Part shown: positions 21,613 to 26,969 of the stretch, piece after piece
Layout: each line of letters begins with the position of its first letter
Position numbering within the stretch: the first letter of the stretch is position 1
From: Bacteroidales bacterium UBA6340
GTDB taxonomy: Bacteria; Bacteroidota; Bacteroidia; Bacteroidales; Paludibacteraceae
Length of the DNA: 26,969 nucleotides
Direction of reading: 5' to 3'
Assembly (NCBI GenBank): GCA_002440265.1
Contig: DJSG01000004.1
Location: 1 to 26,969 of the forward strand
Notes under the pieces: generated by a model
Told to the model about the DNA's origin: nothing
The model's database searches: none
Seen by the model: the letters and a program-made list of their open reading frames with translations, nothing else
Translations under genes and position numbers: made by a program

Positions 21613-24600
21613 ATGAAACATCTTCTTACAATCGTTTTATTCTTAAGTGTGGCACTTGTATCGTTTGCACAAGTGAGCGGTACGATTGTAGATGTGCAAA
21701 AAGTGCCTGTCATCGGTGCTGCGGTGCAAGTGAAAGGTTCTACTACAGGTACGATAACAGACCTTGACGGGAATTTTGCACTCACGGCTTCCGGCAATGA
21801 GACATTGGTGGTCAGTTGCTTGGGCTACATCACCCAAGAGGTTCCATTGCGCGGGGACACCGTTGTTCATATCATTCTCAAGGAAGAAACGCAGAAACTG
21901 GACGAGGTTGTCGTGGTGGGCTATGGCACGCAGAAGAAAGTGAACCTGACAGGTGCGGTGGGAGTAGCCTCCGCAAAGGCTATTGAAGCACGCCCCGTAA
22001 CGACTGCCACGCAGGCCCTACAGGGTGTCGTCCCCGGTCTGCAGATAGCCAATAACACAGGTAGTCTGGAGAAAACGGCCAAAATCAATATCCGTGGTAC
22101 GGCGACTATCGGTGAGGGGTCGAGCGGTAGTCCGCTTGTTTTGATAGACGGTATGGAGGGCGACCTCAATGCCATCAATCCGCAGGACATTGAGAATATC
22201 TCCGTCTTGAAAGACGCAGCGGCTTCGTCTATCTACGGTTCGCGTGCGCCTTTCGGGGTTATTCTGGTTACAACCAAGAGCGGCAAAGACGGCAAGACGC
22301 AGGTCAACTACAACAACAACTTCCGTTGGGGTGCACCTATCGTGAAGATGCACCAGATGGACTCGTACACGTTTGCGCAGTACTACAACGAGGCGGCACG
22401 CAATACAGCCAACGATATGAACGCCATCATCTTCACCGATGAGACCATACAGCGCATCTTGGATTACCAACAGGGGAAGATAACAACCGTCCTGCCTATG
22501 CCCGAGAGCGGCACACAATGGCAGAACGCTTTCACCACAGCCAATGCCAACACCGATTGGTACGACATATTCTACAAGGATTTCAACTTCTCGCAGGAGC
22601 ATAACCTGTCTGCCAACGGCGGCAACGACAAGATAAACTACTACGTGTCGCTCAACTATATGAAGCAGGAGGGCTTGCTCAATCTCGGTGAAGAGAACCT
22701 GCAACGTTTCAGCGGCACGGGCAAGGTCAATGCCAAACTTACGGATTGGCTCAGAATAGGATACAATGCGCGTTTTATCCGCGATGATTATACCAAGCCT
22801 TCTGCGATGAGCGATGGCTTGTATGATAACCTCGCGCGTCAGAATTGGCCGAACCTGCCCCTCTATGACAACAACGGCAACCTCTATTCTGACTCATGGC
22901 CCGGGCGTGATTTTCTGCAAGGCGGGCAGTACGACAAGATAACCGACAATCTGTATCAGCAGGTTTCGCTCACTGTTGAACCTGTCAAGAACTGGCTTGT
23001 CATTGGTGACTTCAACTATCGTCTCCGTTCACAGGATACCAAGTCCTACTCGCTTGCCACCTACAACTGCGACATCTACGGACAGCCTGTCGGCAAGGAC
23101 ATTGCCACCACTTCGGTTACGGAACAGCGGTACCGTGAAGATTATATCCTTGCCAATCTCCGTACCACGTACCATATTAGCATAGACGATGCACATAATC
23201 TCAGTTTTCTGCTTGGAGCGCAGGCTGAGAATCTCTGGCTGAAGCAATATGGCGTAACGGCTTATGGACTTATCTCCCCCGACCAACCGGAGATAGACCT
23301 CACTACAGGTCTCGTCTGGAACTCCGACACACAGCAGTGGGAGAAGAAGGAACTCTCACCCTACGGAAACCGCAGTTCGTGGAGTACTGCAGGTTTCTTC
23401 GGGCGTATCAACTACGACTATCTTGGTCGCTACCTCGTAGAAGCCAATATCCGTTACGACGGCACATCACGTTACCGCGGTCCTCTTCGCTGGAACCTAT
23501 ACCCATCGGTGTCATTAGGGTGGAACATCGCTGAAGAAGCCTTTATGGAGCCTTATGAACGTACGGTCGGCACACTCAAGATACGTGGCTCGTATGGTGA
23601 ACTGGGCAACCAGAACACCGATGGTTGGTACCCGACTTACCTCACGTTCAGCCCTGTTGTGAATGGCGGTGCGTGGCTCCAAAACGGGCAAAAGACTACT
23701 GTTATCGGTGTGCCTGCCGCTATTTCCACAAGTCTGACGTGGGAGAAAGTGCGTAATTGGAACGTGGGTCTCGATTGGGCATTGTTCGACAACCGGTTCT
23801 TCGGGTCGTTTGACTACTACACCCGCTATACCCTCAATATGATGGGAGCATCAGTCGAACTGCCGTCTATCCTTGGCTATACACCACCCAAGACCAACAA
23901 TACCGACCTCAAGACCTATGGTTGGGAGTTGGAAATCGCTTGGCAAGACCATCGGAGCAACGGTTTTGAGTATGGCATCAAATTTCTCCTCTCCGATGCG
24001 CAGACTTTGATAACCCGCTACCCGAGCAACACCACAGGGTCTATTGACCAATACCTCGCCGGTGAGAAACTCGGCAATATATGGGGCTACGAGACAGTTG
24101 GCATTGCCCGGTCGCAGGAAGAGATGAATGCGCACCTCGACCTATTGGACGAGAATTTCTACAACCACAATGGTTATTACCCGTCCGAGCCACGCATGGG
24201 GCAGTCTGCACTAGGTTCGGGTTGGGGTGCCGGTGATATCATGTATGCCGACCTTGATGGCGACGGGCGTATCTCCGCCGGCGAGCGCACCATACATGAC
24301 CATGGCGACCTGAAGATATTGGGCAACAACACTCCGCGTTACCAATTTGGTATAGACCTCAATGCCGCATGGTATGGCGTGGACTTGCGTATCTTCTTCC
24401 AAGGGGTGATGAAGCGCGACTATTGGCAGGGCTCGTCCTACTTCTGGGGAGCCAACACCGATGCATGGTGGTCGGCGGCTTTGGTGCAGCACCTCGACTT
24501 CTATCGTGACGAGAACTCCCTGCTTGTGCAGCGTGGCATCATGGAGGCGAATGCCGACGCTTACTACCCGCGCCCCTCTTTCGACAATGGAGGAGGTCGT

Positions 24601-24903
24601 GGGCGTAACCACCAACCGCAGTCACGCTACCTGCAGAATGCGGCGTATATCCGCCTAAAGAACATCCAGATAGGCTACACTTTCCCAGATAAGTGGATGA
24701 GCAAAGCCCATATTCAGAAACTGCGCCTCTATTTCTCGGCAGAGAATATCTGGACAGGTACATCCCTTGCCAAGATGTTCGACCCTGAGACTATCGATGG
24801 TGGCAGCGACTATGTGGCAGGAAAGGACTGGCGCACACGCAACAACGGCAATGCCTATCCCCTTTCTATGCAACTTTCCTGTGGCTTGAGTATCACTTTC
24901 TAA
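21613..24903 (+). CDS. susC: SusC/RagA-family TonB-dependent outer-membrane transporter
   Basis: This 1096-residue outer-membrane transporter imports glycans or other oligomers, using TonB energy, in complex with its SusD lipoprotein. It has a signal peptide (MKHLLTIVLFLSVALVSFAQ), a carboxypeptidase-regulatory-like domain (residues about 21-90, VSGTIVDVQKVPVIGAAVQV) and the SusC TonB-box region DEVVVVGYGTQKK near 97-109. A plug domain follows (ALQGVVPGLQI, INIRGTAT, VLIDGMEGDL, ISVLKDAAASSIYGSRAPFGVILVTT), then a long beta barrel ending in the aromatic LSCGLSITF. No N-terminal STN domain is present, so anti-sigma signalling is not indicated. The symbol is used in the family sense; the substrate cannot be told. 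susD follows after 13 bases. Confidence 0.96.
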   Translation: MKHLLTIVLFLSVALVSFAQVSGTIVDVQKVPVIGAAVQVKGSTTGTITDLDGNFALTASGNETLVVSCLGYITQEVPLRGDTVVHIILKEETQKLDEVVVVGYGTQKKVNLTGAVGVASAKAIEARPVTTATQALQGVVPGLQIANNTGSLEKTAKINIRGTATIGEGSSGSPLVLIDGMEGDLNAINPQDIENISVLKDAAASSIYGSRAPFGVILVTTKSGKDGKTQVNYNNNFRWGAPIVKMHQMDSYTFAQYYNEAARNTANDMNAIIFTDETIQRILDYQQGKITTVLPMPESGTQWQNAFTTANANTDWYDIFYKDFNFSQEHNLSANGGNDKINYYVSLNYMKQEGLLNLGEENLQRFSGTGKVNAKLTDWLRIGYNARFIRDDYTKPSAMSDGLYDNLARQNWPNLPLYDNNGNLYSDSWPGRDFLQGGQYDKITDNLYQQVSLTVEPVKNWLVIGDFNYRLRSQDTKSYSLATYNCDIYGQPVGKDIATTSVTEQRYREDYILANLRTTYHISIDDAHNLSFLLGAQAENLWLKQYGVTAYGLISPDQPEIDLTTGLVWNSDTQQWEKKELSPYGNRSSWSTAGFFGRINYDYLGRYLVEANIRYDGTSRYRGPLRWNLYPSVSLGWNIAEEAFMEPYERTVGTLKIRGSYGELGNQNTDGWYPTYLTFSPVVNGGAWLQNGQKTTVIGVPAAISTSLTWEKVRNWNVGLDWALFDNRFFGSFDYYTRYTLNMMGASVELPSILGYTPPKTNNTDLKTYGWELEIAWQDHRSNGFEYGIKFLLSDAQTLITRYPSNTTGSIDQYLAGEKLGNIWGYETVGIARSQEEMNAHLDLLDENFYNHNGYYPSEPRMGQSALGSGWGAGDIMYADLDGDGRISAGERTIHDHGDLKILGNNTPRYQFGIDLNAAWYGVDLRIFFQGVMKRDYWQGSSYFWGANTDAWWSAALVQHLDFYRDENSLLVQRGIMEANADAYYPRPSFDNGGGRGRNHQPQSRYLQNAAYIRLKNIQIGYTFPDKWMSKAHIQKLRLYFSAENIWTGTSLAKMFDPETIDGGSDYVAGKDWRTRNNGNAYPLSMQLSCGLSITF

Positions 24904-24916
24904 TATCGAATCTACA

Positions 24917-26920
24917 ATGAAAACAAGGACTTTTGTTTACAGCATCATATTGGGCATCAGCACTTTGTGTCTGTCGAGTTGCAATGACTGGCTCACCAAA
25001 GAGCCCCTCTCTTCTGTCACACCCGAACAATACTTCACCACAGAAGCAGCCGTTCTTTCTTTCGTGGACGGACGCTACACCGATTTCCTTCCGAGCCATG
25101 GCGGATGGTCAAGCACCACGGGTTGGAACTATGGGCGTTTCGCTGCCGATGCCACTTCCGACAACCAAATCAGTGCAGGCGGACCCGGCTACAAGTTCCT
25201 CGGCTTGTGGCTTGTACCGCAGACAGGCGGGGGCTACGACTTCAGCAATATCTACAAGTGCAACTGGTTCTTCTCGCAGGTACTGCCGCGCTACAATGCA
25301 GGCGGGATAAGCGGCGTGAAAGAGAATATCGACCACTACATAGGCGAGATGTATTTCCTCCGTGCGTATGGTTATTTCGACAAACTGCAGGCGTTTGGCG
25401 ACTTCCCTGTCATCACCCGACCGCTCCCTGACAACAAAGACTCCCTCATTGCTGCCAGCCGACGTATGCCGTCCGACTCTGTGGCACGTTTCATCATGCA
25501 AGACCTCGACCGTGCCGCGTCGCTGATGACAGCCAAGATGTCCAACAGCCGTATCTCACGCGAGGCAGCCCTGTTGCTCAAGTCGCGTGTCGCGCTCTAT
25601 GAAGGCTCTTTCCTCAAGAACTTTGCAGGCACGCCCTTCGTGCCGGGCAACAGCGAATGGGTAGGACTGCAAAAAGACTACAACCAAGGCTACACCTTCC
25701 CCCACGGCGACATCAACGCTGAGGCAAAATGGTTCTTCACTCAGGCTATGGCAGCCGCCGAACAGGTAGCCGATGCCGCTGCCCTCACCGAGAACACGGG
25801 TACCGTGCAGCAGACAGAGGCAGACCCCGCCAACCCTTATATGGATATGTTCGGTACTGAAGACTTGTATAGCACCCCCGAGGTCATTCTCTGGTGCCCG
25901 TATGCCACCAATCTTGTGGCGCACAGCGTAGTCTATTATGCCCATCGCGGCAATGCCGGTACGGGGCTCACACGCGGTCTGGTGGATAGTTACTTGATGA
26001 AAGACGGTCTGCCTGTCTATGCCAGTCCTCTCTATCGGGGCGACGAGTCGTTCACTGCCGTGCGTACCGACCGCGACACACGTCTCTCCTGCTTCCTCAA
26101 AGAGCCGGGGCAACGCAACTATGTCTATCCCACCACCGAACCCAATGGTGCCATCGAGATAGAGCCAATCCCGCAGTTCACGGGCGAGACCGAGACCTAT
26201 GCCACAGGCTACTCACTCCGCAAAGGCAACTCCACCCAGCAGAAGCAATGCAAGCAAGGAGGTTCCACCACGGGCTGCATCACTTTCCGCAGTGCCGAAG
26301 CCCTGCTCAACTACATCGAGGCCTGCTACGAAGCCAACGGCTCGTTGGACAGCAAAGCCGAGGGCTACTGGCGTGCGCTCCGCCGCCGAGCAGGCGTGGA
26401 CGAAAACTTCACCAAGACCATCGCCGCTACCGATATGAACCAGGAAGCCAAGAATGACTTCGGTGCCTACACCGCAGGGCAACTGATTGACGCTACCCGC
26501 TACAATATCCGCCGTGAACGCCGCTCCGAGTTCCTCGCAGAGGGTATGCGCTGGATGGACTTGATACGCTGGCGTGCGCTCGACCAACTCATCGACCATC
26601 CCTATCACCCCGAAGGCATACATATCTGGAGTGCGGGTATGCAAAAGATATATGCGGATGCGGGTATCACGCTCATCGGCAATGGTACGGATAGTGCCAA
26701 TGTGTCGCCGCAGAGCGATGGCGAGTACTACAGACCCTACCGCCGCAACGCCAAGCAAGAGGGCTATGAGGGAATGACATGGCACATAGCATACTATCTA
26801 TCGCCTATCAATGTCAAGGAGTTCCTGCTAACCTCTACCGACGGTGCCACCAAAGAGACCTCACCGCTCTACCAAAACCCCTATTGGAGCACCGACGCCG
26901 ATTCCCCCGCTGAAAAATAG
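24917..26920 (+). CDS. susD: SusD/RagB-family surface glycan-binding lipoprotein
   Basis: This 667-residue outer-membrane lipoprotein forms the lid of the SusC transporter and captures substrate. It has a lipoprotein signal peptide with lipobox LSSC (Cys22), then CNDWLTKEPLSSVTPEQYF, typical of mature SusD N-termini. Helical TPR-like regions include YIGEMYFLRAYGYFDKLQAFGDFPVI and ISREAALLLKSRVALYEGSF. Later come FRSAEALLNYIEACYEANG and IRRERRSEFLAEGMRWMDLIRW, hallmarks of the C-terminal SusD region. It is somewhat longer than many family members, with an extended middle (about residues 240-460). It is the last complete gene in the window; the glycosidases expected of a polysaccharide utilisation locus would follow beyond 26969. 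Confidence 0.96.
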   Translation: MKTRTFVYSIILGISTLCLSSCNDWLTKEPLSSVTPEQYFTTEAAVLSFVDGRYTDFLPSHGGWSSTTGWNYGRFAADATSDNQISAGGPGYKFLGLWLVPQTGGGYDFSNIYKCNWFFSQVLPRYNAGGISGVKENIDHYIGEMYFLRAYGYFDKLQAFGDFPVITRPLPDNKDSLIAASRRMPSDSVARFIMQDLDRAASLMTAKMSNSRISREAALLLKSRVALYEGSFLKNFAGTPFVPGNSEWVGLQKDYNQGYTFPHGDINAEAKWFFTQAMAAAEQVADAAALTENTGTVQQTEADPANPYMDMFGTEDLYSTPEVILWCPYATNLVAHSVVYYAHRGNAGTGLTRGLVDSYLMKDGLPVYASPLYRGDESFTAVRTDRDTRLSCFLKEPGQRNYVYPTTEPNGAIEIEPIPQFTGETETYATGYSLRKGNSTQQKQCKQGGSTTGCITFRSAEALLNYIEACYEANGSLDSKAEGYWRALRRRAGVDENFTKTIAATDMNQEAKNDFGAYTAGQLIDATRYNIRRERRSEFLAEGMRWMDLIRWRALDQLIDHPYHPEGIHIWSAGMQKIYADAGITLIGNGTDSANVSPQSDGEYYRPYRRNAKQEGYEGMTWHIAYYLSPINVKEFLLTSTDGATKETSPLYQNPYWSTDADSPAEK

Positions 26921-26969
26921 GGCTCATCCGATATTTGTGTTGGTGATAGGCGCATAGTAAAAGTTCCGT

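Overview
The window looks like a chromosomal segment of a Bacteroidales (phylum Bacteroidota) genome. Support comes from a SusC/SusD pair, a secreted protein with a type IX secretion-like C-terminus, a CBM20-carrying MalQ, a short adenylate kinase, a fused NfnAB/GltD-type flavoprotein, and promoters of the Bacteroidetes type (TAnnTTTG at -7, in several cases a TTTG about 23 bases upstream).

Layout: 1-2631 is the 3' part of a type I restriction hsdR whose coding sequence carries two in-frame arrays of a 9-base CTAG repeat. 3099-8068 is a tight five-gene operon: a PyrE homologue with altered active-site motifs, an SRPBCC protein, phosphatidylserine decarboxylase, deoxyribose-phosphate aldolase and a 756-residue fused NADPH oxidoreductase. 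A third 9-base array spans the psd stop codon. 8196-9146 is a membrane protein of the lysylphosphatidylglycerol-synthase transmembrane family, possibly translated from a nearly leaderless mRNA. 9231-11831 is malQ. On the minus strand follow a secreted protein with two internal repeats (11944-13785), a TPR/membrane/HTH regulator (13952-15529) and a rhomboid protease (15854-16663). On the plus strand come HU (16900-17163), adk, obgE and a ClC channel with CBS domains (to 20814). A C-terminal fragment of an FtsI/PBP transpeptidase lies at 20961-21308. A susC-susD operon with a clear promoter and long leader fills 21613-26920.

How the genes fit together: the first operon mixes nucleotide, phospholipid and redox functions. 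adk, obgE and clcA overlap or abut and are probably co-transcribed. susCD is the front end of a glycan utilisation locus whose enzymes would lie beyond the window.

The most unusual content is repetitive DNA. There are three 9-base tandem arrays (two CTAG-based inside hsdR, one AACGWAAAC-type at the psd-deoC junction). There are three copies of a dispersed element built of 11-base CGAGWGAA units. There are also two exact inverted copies of a 30-base palindromic (REP-like) element just beyond intrinsic terminators. I saw no tRNA, rRNA, CRISPR array, transposase or integrase.
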